DNA from: Prosthecodimorpha hirschii
GTDB taxonomy: Bacteria > Pseudomonadota > Alphaproteobacteria > Rhizobiales > Ancalomicrobiaceae
Length of the DNA stretch: 64,000 nucleotides
Direction of reading: 5' to 3'
Assembly (NCBI RefSeq): GCF_001305515.1
Contig: NZ_LJYW01000001.1
Location: 5,751,691 to 5,815,690 of the forward strand
Shown: positions 28,705-36,882 of the stretch, one piece after another
How the letters are laid out: each line of letters starts with the position of its first letter
Position numbering within the stretch: the first letter of the stretch is position 1
Position numbers and translations under genes: made by a program
Notes under the pieces: model-generated
Databases searched by the model: none
Told to the model about the DNA's origin: nothing
The model's input: only the letters and a program-made list of their open reading frames with translations

Positions 28705-29922
28705 TCAGTGCACCGCGTCGGTCACCGGCGCCGCTTCCGCCAGCCGGGATTCGGCCTCGGCGTCCTTCAGGAGTTCGCGCGCGATGATCAGCTTCTGCAC
28801 TTCGGTGGCGCCTTCGTAGATGCGCAGCGCGCGGATCTCGCGATAGAGGCTCTCGACGATCTCGCCGGTCCGCACGCCGCGCCCGCCGAACATCTGCACG
28901 GCCTGGTCGATCACCCATTGGGCGGATTCCGTCGCGGTCATCTTGGCCATGGCGGCGGCGCGGGTGGTCGGCTTGCCCTGGACATCGCGCATCCAGGCCG
29001 CCCGGTAGGTCAGCAGCGCGGCGGCATCGATCTGCGCGGCCATGTCGCCGAGCTTGGCCTGGGTCAGCTGGAAATCGGCGAGCGACTGGCCGAACATCTT
29101 GCGGGCGCGGGCATGGGCGACGGCCTCGTCGAGCGCGCGCCGGGCGAAACCGAGCGCGGCGGCGGCGACGGAGGCGCGGAAGATGTCGAGCGTGCGCATG
29201 GCGAGCTTGAAGCCCTCGCCGGGCTTGCCGATCAGGCGGCTGGCCGGGATGCGGCAATTCTCGAAGCGCAGCCGGGCGAGCGGATGCGGCGCGATCGTCT
29301 GCAGGCGCTCGGCGACGACGAAGCCCGGATCGCTCGGCAGGACCAGGAAGCAGGACAGGCCGCGCGTGCCGGGCGCCTCGCCGGTGCGCACGAAGACGGT
29401 GTAGATGTCGGCGATGCCGCCGTTGGAAATCCAGGTCTTCTCGCCGTCGAGCACATAGCTGTCGCCGTCGAGCCGCGCGGTCGAGGCGATCGCGGCCACG
29501 TCGGAGCCCGCCTCCGGTTCGGTCAACGCGAAGGCGGCGATCGATTCGCCGCGCGCGATGCGCGGCAGGATGGCCGCCTTGATCTCGTCGGAGGCGGAGA
29601 GGCTGATCGCGCCGGTGCCGAGACCCTGCATGGCGAAGGCGAAATCGGCGAGCCCGTCCCAATAGGCCAGCGTTTCGCGGGTCAGGCAGACGAGGCGCGA
29701 ATCGATCGTGTCGGTCAATCCGCCATAGGCGGCCGGCACGCAGGCGCGCAGCATGCCGACTTCGCCGAGCCGCTTGACGATGTTCAGGCAGGCGAGGTCG
29801 GTGTCGGAATGGTCGATGCCCTTCAGGCCGCCGGCCGTGATCCACTTGTCGAGTGCCGCGACGATGTCGCGATGGCCTTGGGCGAAAAAGGGCCAGTCGA
29901 GGTGGTCGCGGGTCGGTTGCAC
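28705..29922 (-). CDS. acyl-CoA dehydrogenase
   Basis: This 405-aa flavoenzyme introduces a trans-2,3 double bond into an acyl-CoA thioester. The FAD/substrate motif [15 protein letters not shown] is near residue 132. The C-terminal half has [48 protein letters not shown] and the catalytic-glutamate segment YEGATEVQK. Chain-length preference cannot be told by eye. It is upstream of the photolyase on the same strand, separated by 124 bases that contain an ATTGT/ACAAT palindrome with a T-run; it probably forms its own unit. Confidence 0.93.
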   Translation of the reverse strand: MQPTRDHLDWPFFAQGHRDIVAALDKWITAGGLKGIDHSDTDLACLNIVKRLGEVGMLRACVPAAYGGLTDTIDSRLVCLTRETLAYWDGLADFAFAMQGLGTGAISLSASDEIKAAILPRIARGESIAAFALTEPEAGSDVAAIASTARLDGDSYVLDGEKTWISNGGIADIYTVFVRTGEAPGTRGLSCFLVLPSDPGFVVAERLQTIAPHPLARLRFENCRIPASRLIGKPGEGFKLAMRTLDIFRASVAAAALGFARRALDEAVAHARARKMFGQSLADFQLTQAKLGDMAAQIDAAALLTYRAAWMRDVQGKPTTRAAAMAKMTATESAQWVIDQAVQMFGGRGVRTGEIVESLYREIRALRIYEGATEVQKLIIARELLKDAEAESRLAEAAPVTDAVH

Positions 29923-30172
29923 GTCCGTCTTCTCCGGTTCGGCTTGGCATCAAGGGCGCCGACCGTTCTATCCGCACCCCGCCCGCGATGCCAGCGGCCC
30001 GACGGGCCGGCACGGCGTACCATTCGGCATCGCATGCCCGCCGCGGACCGCCCGGCCGCCGGCCAGGTGTCGATGTACCGGGATGATTGGTGCGGCCAAT
30101 GCCGTGCCGCTTGCGCCGAACCACGACGCGAGGCTATTGCTTGCGCCGCAATCCGGCCGACGGGCCGGGGTC

Positions 30173-30247
30173 GGGCGGTTAGCTCAGCGGTAGAGCGACG
30201 GTTTTACACGCCGTTGGTCGGGGGTTCGATCCCCTCACCGCCCACCA
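30173..30247 (+). tRNA. tRNA-Val (anticodon UAC)
   Basis: The 75-base cloverleaf has acceptor arms GGGCGGT and ACCGCCC with an encoded CCA end, a D-arm AGCTCAGCGGTAGAGC, and anticodon stem ACGGT/GCCGT around the loop TTTACAC, so the anticodon is TAC. The T-arm is GGGGGTTCGATCCCCT. A short hairpin and T-run follow at once. Confidence 0.97.
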
Positions 30248-30250
30248 TTT

Positions 30251-30275
30251 CCCTCTGATTCCGAGGGGTTATTTT
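30251..30275 (+). terminator. tRNA-Val terminator
   Basis: CCCTC (30251-30255) pairs with GAGGG (30263-30267) around seven bases, followed by GTTATTTTT. It ends transcription of the tRNA gene. Confidence 0.7.
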
Positions 30276-30341
30276 TGGTTTTGCGAACCCCGCTGGCACG
30301 CGGTTCGCATCCCTGCGTCCGGCGTCCGATTCAACGTCCGC

Positions 30342-30737
30342 CTACTTCACCTCGATTGTGACCGTGTAGGTGCTGGTCACGTCGCTGACCGGGTCCTCCA
30401 TATAGAGCTGATGGATGGTCTGGACGGTGATCGTATCGGTGCCACGGAAACCCGGCCGCGAGCGGTAGTAGAGCACCGTCGCCTTGGTCTTCTCGCCGGC
30501 GCAGGCGTCGCCCTTTTCGATGGTCCAGGTGATCCGGGCGAGACGCGCAGTGCCATTGGCCGGCGGGGTCCTGATGGAGACCTGGTGAGCGCCGGCGCCG
30601 GTGCAGTCGCTGCGGACGACGTAATAGGCCTTCACGGCGGTGTCCTGTCCGGAGCGGACCTCGATGCCCATGGCCGTGCAGGGCAGCAGGATCGCTGCGG
30701 CAAAAGTCAGGGATGCAAGGATGTTCGGCGTTGGCAT
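30342..30737 (-). CDS. small exported protein with cadherin/Ig-like end motif (paralogue 1)
   Basis: This 131-aa protein has a signal peptide (residues 1-24, ending TAMGIEVR). The mature part has two cysteines, in RSDCTGAG and GDACAGEK, which could form a disulfide, and a C-terminal strand pattern YYRSRPGFRGTDTITVQT. The motif GFRGTDTI resembles bacterial cadherin-like or Ig-like repeats (GFxGTDTFTY). It has one such unit only. It is paralogous to the gene at 30811-31221, 73 bases away. The function is unknown; a periplasmic or surface role is inferred. GAAAGG precedes the ATG. Confidence 0.8.
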   Translation of the reverse strand: MPTPNILASLTFAAAILLPCTAMGIEVRSGQDTAVKAYYVVRSDCTGAGAHQVSIRTPPANGTARLARITWTIEKGDACAGEKTKATVLYYRSRPGFRGTDTITVQTIHQLYMEDPVSDVTSTYTVTIEVK

Positions 30738-30810
30738 GCGAGGGCCTTTCGAAGGGACGTGGGGCGGCGATCAGCCTGCGGATTGACACCGGCGCGGTGG
30801 CGTGTGGCGA

Positions 30811-31221
30811 TCAGCGGACGGATACCGAAATCGTTTCGGAAGCGTAGACATCGCTGACGGGCTGGGTCGGGAAGCGCGCGTAGATCGTCTCGATCACGAT
30901 CGTGTCGGTGCCGCGGAACCCGGCATTCGGACGGTAGTAGAGAACGGCCGCCTTGACGGTGTTGCCGGCGCAGCGCCTGCCTTCGGAAATTCGATAGGCG
31001 ACCAGCGCAACGCGTGCGGAGCCGTGGGCCGGCGGCGTCCGGATTGCGACCCTCTGGCCGCCGCCGCCGGAGCAGTCGCTGTGGACGACATAGAAGGCGT
31101 GTACCGCGGTCTCCTGACCGGACCTGGCCTCCACGCCCAAAGCGGGTCCGGCCGGAAACGCCGACAGGCCGAACACGATCGACATGGCGGCAGCAGACAG
31201 TCTGCGAACGGATAAGGACAT
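30811..31221 (-). CDS. small exported protein with cadherin/Ig-like end motif (paralogue 2)
   Basis: This 136-aa paralogue of the gene at 30342-30737 has the same plan: a signal peptide (to about residue 29, GPALGVEARSG), HSDCSGGGG and GRRCAGN cysteines, and YYRPNAGFRGTDTIVIET near the end. Many core residues match (EARSGQ-TAV-A-YVV-SDC). It is transcribed ahead of paralogue 1 and probably shares its promoter. A 14-bp direct repeat lies 18-45 bases upstream of the start codon. The function is unknown. Confidence 0.8.
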   Translation of the reverse strand: MSLSVRRLSAAAMSIVFGLSAFPAGPALGVEARSGQETAVHAFYVVHSDCSGGGGQRVAIRTPPAHGSARVALVAYRISEGRRCAGNTVKAAVLYYRPNAGFRGTDTIVIETIYARFPTQPVSDVYASETISVSVR

Positions 31222-31238
31222 GAACGCGCCTTCACTCC

Positions 31239-31266
31239 AATGAGAGACCTCAAATGAGAGATCTCA
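31239..31266. repeat. 14-bp direct repeat in the promoter of the small exported protein pair
   Basis: AATGAGAGACCTCA (31239-31252) and AATGAGAGATCTCA (31253-31266) are adjacent and differ at one base. The second unit holds the palindrome TGAGAGATCTCA with a near-perfect centre. The location just upstream of the gene starting at 31221 suits a regulator-binding site. Confidence 0.5.
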
Positions 31267-31476
31267 AAGCTACAACCGAAACATGTCGGACCGGCAACAC
31301 AACCGTCAATCTATCAGAATTGCGGGGCCGGGCTGCACGGTGTGGCCGGCCGATGCCGGAACGTCACGGCCGTCAACCCTGTCCGCTTTTCGCCCCTTTG
31401 GAGCGTTGACTCCGTTGGGCTATCCGGTAAACCCAGATGGAGGGGGTACTCGGATCCTTTCCAAGGAGGGGGAATT

Positions 31477-31842
31477 ATGAAGTCTCTGGTTATCGCTGCC
31501 GGCCTCGCTTTCGGTGCCGTGTTCGCGGCTGCGCCCGCTTCCGCTCTGCCGATCGCCAAGATCGCCGGTGCTGAGAGCGCTCCGCGCGCCGAGACCGTGG
31601 CCTGGTACTGCAACGCCAACGGCAAGCATTGCGTCAAGGCGCCGCGCGCCGGCTACGTCGTCCGTCCGGCCTGGGAGCCGGCCTGCGCCGTCGGCTGGAC
31701 CTTCAACGGCTATACCTGCGTCGCGCCGGTCGTCGTGAAGCCGCGTCCGATCGTCGTCGCCCCGGCTCCGGTCGTGGTCGTCAAGCCGCGTCCGGTCGTC
31801 GTCGTCAAGAAGCCGGCCGTCGTGGTCAAGGTCAAGCCCTGA
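31477..31842 (+). CDS. small exported protein with Val/Pro/Lys-rich tail
   Basis: This 121-aa protein has a signal peptide (MKSLVIAAGLAFGAVFAAAPASA). The mature core has four cysteines (WYCNANGKHC, EPACAVGW, YTCVAPV), followed by a low-complexity tail of repeated VVVKPRP/VVVAPAP words with a strong positive charge. Such small cysteine-containing proteins with basic tails are common in Hyphomicrobiales, but I know no assigned function. The ribosome binding site AAGGAGGGGG is near perfect, suggesting high expression, and a strong terminator follows. Confidence 0.8.
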   Translation: MKSLVIAAGLAFGAVFAAAPASALPIAKIAGAESAPRAETVAWYCNANGKHCVKAPRAGYVVRPAWEPACAVGWTFNGYTCVAPVVVKPRPIVVAPAPVVVVKPRPVVVVKKPAVVVKVKP

Positions 31843-31882
31843 TCCAGGGCCTCGGGATCGGATGATCCCGTAACGGATTGAG

Positions 31883-31913
31883 CGGGGCGCCTTCGAGCGC
31901 CCCGTTTCGTTTT
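31883..31913 (+). terminator. intrinsic terminator of the Val/Pro-rich exported protein gene
   Basis: CGGGGCGC (31883-31890) and GCGCCCCG (31897-31904) form a perfect 8-bp stem with a CTTCGA loop, followed by TTTCGTTTT. Confidence 0.85.
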
Positions 31914-31961
31914 GCGGCGGACGATCGGATGCTGCGCCGCCTTCCTTTCAGGGGGCGGCGG

Positions 31962-32645
31962 TCACGCAGCCGGCTTCAGATGCTTGAACATGTGGCCCCG
32001 GGCTTCGGCATCCATCGTCTGCTTGAACGCGAAGCGGTCCTTCAGCGCCTTGGCCCGGCCGGCTGCCGGTCGCGCGTCGATCTCGTCGTGCAGGCGCTTG
32101 AGATGGGGCAGGCTCGCCCAGGCGTCCTCGCCGAGGATGAAGGGGACCATCCGGGCCCAGCCCCAGACATCCATGTCGACGATGCTGTAGGCATCCCCGA
32201 CCATGTAGCGCCGATCGGCGAGGCGCCCGTCGAGGACGGTGAAGTGCCGGCGCGCCTCGAACTGGTAGCGCTCGTGGGCATAGGGAACCGGCTCGGGCGC
32301 GAAATGCTTGAAATGCACGGCCTGGCCCGAGAAGGGGCCGACGCCGGTCGCCACGAACATCAGCCAGGACAGCAGTTCGGCGCGCAGCACCGGACCCTCG
32401 GCCGGCAGGAATTGTCCGGTCTTCTCGGCCAGATAGAGCAGGATGGCATTGCTGTCGAAGACGATGGCGTCGCCGTCCACGATGGCCGGGACCTTGCCGT
32501 TCGGATTGATCGCCAGAAAGGCGGGCTCGAACTGCTGGCCCATGCGGGTGTCGACCGCATGCGCCTCGTAGGCGAGGCCGGTCTCTTCCAGAAACAGGGC
32601 GACCTTGGTCGGGTTGGGCGAGCCGTTGAAGTAGAACTTGATCAT
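31962..32645 (-). CDS. glutathione S-transferase
   Basis: This 227-aa cytosolic GST has a thioredoxin-fold N-terminal domain: FYFNGSPNPTKVALFLEE, then NPNGKVPAIVDGD with the cis-proline and DSNAILLYLAEK with the glutathione gamma-glutamyl contact. A helical C-terminal domain (DAYSIVDMDVWGWARM) follows. Ser or Asn near residue 9-11 is the likely active residue, as in the Nu-like bacterial class. It overlaps the upstream transporter gene by four bases (ATGA) and has AGAGGAAA before the start. It is the last gene of tetR-gst-eamA-gst. Confidence 0.92.
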   Translation of the reverse strand: MIKFYFNGSPNPTKVALFLEETGLAYEAHAVDTRMGQQFEPAFLAINPNGKVPAIVDGDAIVFDSNAILLYLAEKTGQFLPAEGPVLRAELLSWLMFVATGVGPFSGQAVHFKHFAPEPVPYAHERYQFEARRHFTVLDGRLADRRYMVGDAYSIVDMDVWGWARMVPFILGEDAWASLPHLKRLHDEIDARPAAGRAKALKDRFAFKQTMDAEARGHMFKHLKPAA

Positions 32646-33667
32646 GGCGTTTCCTCTGAAGGACCGGCCGGCTTTGGGGCCGGGTTGTGAAGCGATGCGG
32701 GAGGCGACAGGGGCGGCGGGCCGCCGGTGGCCGCGCGCGGCGGCGTCGCCGGCAGACCCAGGACGCCGACCGCGGTGAGCAATCCGACGCTGACGGTCAG
32801 GATGCCGGCGATCTGAACCGCGTCGGGGATCTCGCCGACGAGCGGAATCCCGATCACGACCGAGACCGCGGGAACGATCGCCGGGAACAGGACGGCACGG
32901 CTGACGCCGAGCAGCGCGACCGCCTTGCTGTAGGCCATGATGGTGATCACGCCCTGGATCAGCCCCTGGGTCAGGCCCTGCACGACGATCGGTCCGACCG
33001 GCAGGGCGGCCAGATGGTCGATGCCGCGCACGGCAAGATAGATCGGGCTCGCCAGCACGCAGGACATCACGCTGACCACCGCCGTCGCGCGGGCCGCCTC
33101 GACCCGCCACGCCCTGAGCAGGAGCGTGAACGTCGCCCAGAGCAGGCTCGACGCGCCGAACATGAGATCGCCGATCCAGGATGCCGGCATGCCGTTGTCG
33201 GCGGCGATGCCGTGCCAGCCGATCAGCAGGATGCCGGCGAGCACCAGCGCGGCGCCCGACAGATGGGCGCGGGTCAGCCGCTCGCCGAGGAACAGGCCGG
33301 CGGCGATCGTGCTGACGATCGTCACCGTCGAGGGCGCGATCACCGCGCCATGCGCCAGGGGCGCAAAGGCATAGCCGCCGGTCTGCAGGATCGCGAAGAG
33401 CGGTCCCCCGGTCAGCGCCAGGATGCAGCCCCGGCGCCAGCCGATGCCGGCGAGATCCGGCAGGCCCCAGTGCAGCAGGAACGGCAGCATGACCAGACCG
33501 GCGACGAGAAAGCGGGCGAAGATCAGATCGTCCGGCGCCAGCCCGCCGAGAATGCCGGCGCGCGCCGTGGCGAAGGCCAGCGACGCGCCGACGGCCATGA
33601 CGAGGCCGCAGGCATGCCCCAGACCGAGGCCCGGCATGCGGGGCGATCCGGTCGGGCCCTGCGTCAT
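32642..33667 (-). CDS. EamA/DMT-family transporter
   Basis: This 341-aa inner-membrane protein has about ten hydrophobic segments in two EamA halves. The first half contains AGILGGLAPDDLIFARFLVAG and APSTVTIVSTIAAGLFLGERLT, the second FPAIVPAVSVVIGIPLVGE. It is a drug/metabolite-type exporter. The Pro-rich tail (about 310-341) is probably cytoplasmic. Its position between two GST genes suggests export of glutathione conjugates or the compound sensed by the TetR regulator; that is inference. Confidence 0.88.
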   Translation of the reverse strand: MTQGPTGSPRMPGLGLGHACGLVMAVGASLAFATARAGILGGLAPDDLIFARFLVAGLVMLPFLLHWGLPDLAGIGWRRGCILALTGGPLFAILQTGGYAFAPLAHGAVIAPSTVTIVSTIAAGLFLGERLTRAHLSGAALVLAGILLIGWHGIAADNGMPASWIGDLMFGASSLLWATFTLLLRAWRVEAARATAVVSVMSCVLASPIYLAVRGIDHLAALPVGPIVVQGLTQGLIQGVITIMAYSKAVALLGVSRAVLFPAIVPAVSVVIGIPLVGEIPDAVQIAGILTVSVGLLTAVGVLGLPATPPRAATGGPPPLSPPASLHNPAPKPAGPSEETP

Positions 33668-33716
33668 CGCCGGGCCCGACCGAGGCGGCGGGCGGTTGGG
33701 GAGGCGCCGGCCGGCA

Positions 33717-34418
33717 TCAGCGCGGCGCTACGGATGCGGCGGTCTGGCCGAACAGGACCTTCTTGGCGGCGTCGGTCGTGGCCGGCTGCGTGTTGATGCT
33801 CTTCGCCAGTTCGTAGGCGCGGATCGTCGCGGGCCGCGCCGCGATCTCGCCGAACCAGCGGCGGAGATGGGGGAAGTCGTCGAGATTCTGGCCCTGCCGT
33901 TCGTGCGGCACGATCCAGGGATAGCAGGCCATGTCGGCGATCGAGTAGTCTCCGGCGACGAAGGCGCGGTCGGCGAGCCGCCGGTTCAGGACGCCGTAGA
34001 GCCGGTTGGTCTCCTTGACGTAGCGATCGATCGCATAGGGGATCGGCTCGGGCGCGTAGATCTTGAAGTGGTGGTTCTGGCCGGCCATCGGACCGAGGCC
34101 CGCCATCTGCCAGAACAGCCATTGGCGCACCTCGAGCCGGCCGCGCAGGTCGGCCGGGATGAACTGCCCGGTCTTCTCGGCGAGATAGAGCAGGATCGCG
34201 CCGGATTCGAACATCGCGACCGGGGCGCCGGCCTCGGCCGGTTCGTCGTCGACGATCGCCGGAATGCGGTTGTTCGGTGCGATCTCGAGGAAGGCCGCCT
34301 CGAACTGCGCGCCGGCGGCTATATTCACCGGCACGATGCGGTAGGGCAGGCCGGTCTCTTCGAGGAACATCGTGATCTTGTGGCCGTTCGGCGTGGTCCA
34401 ATAGTAGAGATCGATCAT
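33717..34418 (-). CDS. glutathione S-transferase (Nu class, YfcG/YghU-like)
   Basis: This 233-aa GST has the Nu-class start YYWTTPNGHKITMFLEETGL. The Thr and Asn in TTPNGHK replace the usual active-site Tyr/Ser, and YfcG-like members act as disulfide-bond reductases. The cis-proline is in NNRIPAIVDD and the glutathione contact in FESGAILLYLAEK. The C-terminal helical domain follows, with DYSIADMACYPWIVPH. It lies 21 bases after the TetR gene and is the first structural gene of the operon. Confidence 0.92.
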   Translation of the reverse strand: MIDLYYWTTPNGHKITMFLEETGLPYRIVPVNIAAGAQFEAAFLEIAPNNRIPAIVDDEPAEAGAPVAMFESGAILLYLAEKTGQFIPADLRGRLEVRQWLFWQMAGLGPMAGQNHHFKIYAPEPIPYAIDRYVKETNRLYGVLNRRLADRAFVAGDYSIADMACYPWIVPHERQGQNLDDFPHLRRWFGEIAARPATIRAYELAKSINTQPATTDAAKKVLFGQTAASVAPR

Positions 34419-34439
34419 GGTTTCACCCGTTTGAGGACA

Positions 34440-35048
34440 TCAGGCCGGCGTGCGGATGTCGGGCCGCGCCTGGATCAAGGCAAGGATCGGACGTACCATG
34501 CCGTCGAGACGGCTTCGGTCCGAGACGGTCCGCGCCATCACGCGCACCGCGATGACCAGACCGAGCAGAAGCCGGGCCATGTCGGTCGGCTCGACGGACG
34601 GCGCAAGGTCGCCGCCGGCGGCGGCCCGGACCAGCGCGCGGCGGAAGAAGGCTTCGATTTCGTCGAGATAGGCGGCGATCAGGATCGCGATTTCAGGATC
34701 GTGCGGCGCGACTTCGAGCGCGGTGTTGACGATCAGGCAGCCGCGCCGGTCCGGGTCGGCCAGCGAGGCGGAAATCAATTCGCCGAAGAAGGCGGCGATC
34801 GCGGCTTTCGGGTCCGGCAGCCGCTCCATCCGGCCGATCCGCTCGCGCATCGAGCGGACGGCATAGTGCTCCAGTGCCCGCATGAACAGCGAGCGCTTGT
34901 CGCCGAAGGCGTTGTAGAGGCTCGGTCCGTTGATCCCCATGCGGCCGGCGAGGTCGCGCACCGACGTCGCCTCGAGACCGCGTGCCCAGAAGCAGTCGAT
35001 CGCCGCCTCCAGGACATCGGTCTCGTCGAAGCTTCGAGGGCGGGACAC
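34440..35048 (-). CDS. TetR-family transcriptional regulator
   Basis: This 202-aa regulator has an N-terminal helix-turn-helix (DVLEAAIDCFWARGLEATSVRDLAGRMGINGPSLYNAFGDKRSLF, cited in part) and a helical ligand-binding domain. I chose the GTG at 35048 (VSRPRSFDETDVLEA): it puts the HTH at the usual place, whereas the open frame runs another 56 Arg-rich residues upstream through the operator. It heads the gst-eamA-gst operon and very likely represses itself and these genes through the palindrome at 35115-35136. Confidence 0.9.
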   Translation of the reverse strand: MSRPRSFDETDVLEAAIDCFWARGLEATSVRDLAGRMGINGPSLYNAFGDKRSLFMRALEHYAVRSMRERIGRMERLPDPKAAIAAFFGELISASLADPDRRGCLIVNTALEVAPHDPEIAILIAAYLDEIEAFFRRALVRAAAGGDLAPSVEPTDMARLLLGLVIAVRVMARTVSDRSRLDGMVRPILALIQARPDIRTPA

Positions 35049-35114
35049 GGGACGCTCCGGCGCAGATCGCGGCGAAGCACCGCGCCCGCCGTCGGACGCG
35101 ATAGTGTCGGTTCG

Positions 35115-35136
35115 TTTTGTATCGGACGATACAAAA
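35115..35136. promoter_or_regulatory. perfect palindromic operator upstream of tetR
   Basis: TTTTGTATCG (35115-35124) and CGATACAAAA (35127-35136) are exact inverted repeats separated by GA. The site lies 67 bases upstream of the tetR start codon, where the promoter should be. Size and symmetry fit a TetR dimer site. Confidence 0.85.
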
Positions 35137-35251
35137 GTCCGTGACCGGGCTTCGCCCCGGACGGCTCGGACGCCCCGGACGGCCCGCCGGGCCGCCTGGT
35201 GGGTGCCGCGGCGCATCTCGGCTGAGCCGGGAGAGCCGGACGGTTCGTCGG

Positions 35252-36865
35252 TCAGATGCGCATCGCGACCCCGTCATGGCCGGGATCGGCGCCGCCATCG
35301 AGATGGCCGTCATCGATGCGGATGCCGTGGACGGCCGCAAAGCCGAACGGGAAGGGGTTGCGGATGACGTCGTAGCCGAGCGCCGTCAGGTCGCGTTCGA
35401 CCGCGTAGGGGATGCGGTTCGACACGTCGATCGCGTTGCTGGTCGCGGAGAAGCGCGGCGCCGAGACGGCCTCGGTCATGGTCATGTCGAAATCGACCAC
35501 GTTGAGGATCGCCTGCAGCACGCCCATGGCGATCTGGGTCGCCCCCGGGGCGCCGACGACCAGCGCCGGATCGTCGCCGCGGAACAGGATCGAGGGGCAG
35601 ATCGAGCTGAACCGCGCCTTGCCGGGCGCGATCGAGCCGGCATGGCCCGGCCGCGGATCGAACACGCCCATGCAGCCGTTATAGAGGAAGCCGAGACCCT
35701 CGGTGACCACGCCGGACGGCATGCCGAGCGAGTGGGTCATGGTCACGCAGGTGCCGTCGCGGTCGACCACCGAGATGTGGGTGGTGTCCTTGGTCGGCGT
35801 GCCGGCATTGAAGCGCGGCACCGCGGTCTTCTCGCCGGCGCGGATGCGGGCGGCCGCCGCGGCGGCGTGGGCCGCGCCGGTCAGGCGTTCCACCGGGATA
35901 TCGACGAAGGCCGGGTCGCCGACATGGCGGTCCTTGTCGACGGTGGCGTGCTTCATGGCCTCGGCGACCACGCGCAGATATTCGGTCGAATTGTGCCCCA
36001 TCGCGGCGAGGTCGAAATGCTCCAGCACGTTGAGCATCTCGACCAGCATGATGCCGCCGCCGGGCGGCGCGTTGGTGGCCAGCCGCAGACCGCGATAGGC
36101 GCCCCAAAGCGGCGCGGCGCGGACCGGCCGGAAGCCGTCGAGATCGCTCTTCGACAGGAGCCCGCCATGGGCGCGCATGTCCTCGTCGATGCGGTCGGCG
36201 ATCTCGCCGCGGTAGAAGACGTCGGCGCCGTCGCGGGCGATCAGGTGCAGCACGGTCGCATAGTCGCGGTTGACGACCCGCTCGCCGACCGCCTTCGGGG
36301 TTCCGTCGGCGCGGCAGTAGAGCGCGCGGGCCGCCGGCGTCTCGGAGATGCGGCGGGGATTGGGGACGCGGCCCATTTGGCCGGGATCGGACCAGAAGCC
36401 GTGGACGTGGCGCCGGACGGTCCATCCACCTTCGGCCCAATGGATGGCCGGCTGCACGACCTCCGACCAGGGGAGGCGTCCGAATTCGCGCTGCGCCTCG
36501 TAGAGCGCGGCGAGCGTGCCGGGCACGCAGATCGACTGGTAGCCGATGTCGTTGACGTTGCCCTTGAGGATGAAGCCGTAGCCGTCGCGCGCCTCGCCCT
36601 CGATCAGGTCGGCCCACATGTCGGGCCGCGCCGCGCCGGGCGCCGGCGAGTGGAAGTCGATATAACCGTGGAAGCCCCGCTCCGGCATGAAGATGCCCAG
36701 GCTGCCGAAGCCGGCGATGCCGCACATGAGAGGGTCGACCACGGTCTGCACCAGCGCGCAGGCGATCGCGCCGTCGACCGCATTGCCGCCGGCGCGCATC
36801 ACGTCGGCGCCGGCCTCCACGGCCTCGGGCTGCGGGGCGCAGATCATCCCGTTGGAGTAGGACAC
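35252..36865 (-). CDS. ggt: gamma-glutamyltransferase family protein
   Basis: This 537-aa Ntn-hydrolase cleaves gamma-glutamyl bonds, as in glutathione. The self-cleavage nucleophile Thr361 stands in KDTTHISVVDRDG; the small subunit would begin there. The GAPGATQI substrate loop and NAPPGGGIMLVEMLN are also visible. No signal peptide is present, so it is probably cytosolic, unlike E. coli Ggt. The start is a GTG at 36865 directly after GGAGGAAATC; the next ATG lacks such a site. It is the last gene of the iclR-ABC operon, so imported peptides are likely its substrates. Confidence 0.9.
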   Translation of the reverse strand: MSYSNGMICAPQPEAVEAGADVMRAGGNAVDGAIACALVQTVVDPLMCGIAGFGSLGIFMPERGFHGYIDFHSPAPGAARPDMWADLIEGEARDGYGFILKGNVNDIGYQSICVPGTLAALYEAQREFGRLPWSEVVQPAIHWAEGGWTVRRHVHGFWSDPGQMGRVPNPRRISETPAARALYCRADGTPKAVGERVVNRDYATVLHLIARDGADVFYRGEIADRIDEDMRAHGGLLSKSDLDGFRPVRAAPLWGAYRGLRLATNAPPGGGIMLVEMLNVLEHFDLAAMGHNSTEYLRVVAEAMKHATVDKDRHVGDPAFVDIPVERLTGAAHAAAAAARIRAGEKTAVPRFNAGTPTKDTTHISVVDRDGTCVTMTHSLGMPSGVVTEGLGFLYNGCMGVFDPRPGHAGSIAPGKARFSSICPSILFRGDDPALVVGAPGATQIAMGVLQAILNVVDFDMTMTEAVSAPRFSATSNAIDVSNRIPYAVERDLTALGYDVIRNPFPFGFAAVHGIRIDDGHLDGGADPGHDGVAMRI

Positions 36866-36882
36866 GATTTCCTCCGATGCTG

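Noticed and set aside
35145-35160. CCGGG/CCCGG hairpin near the end of the ggt operon
   Set aside because: Five-pair stem 92 bases after the stop codon; the nearby TTTT belongs to the tetR operator. Not safe as a terminator.
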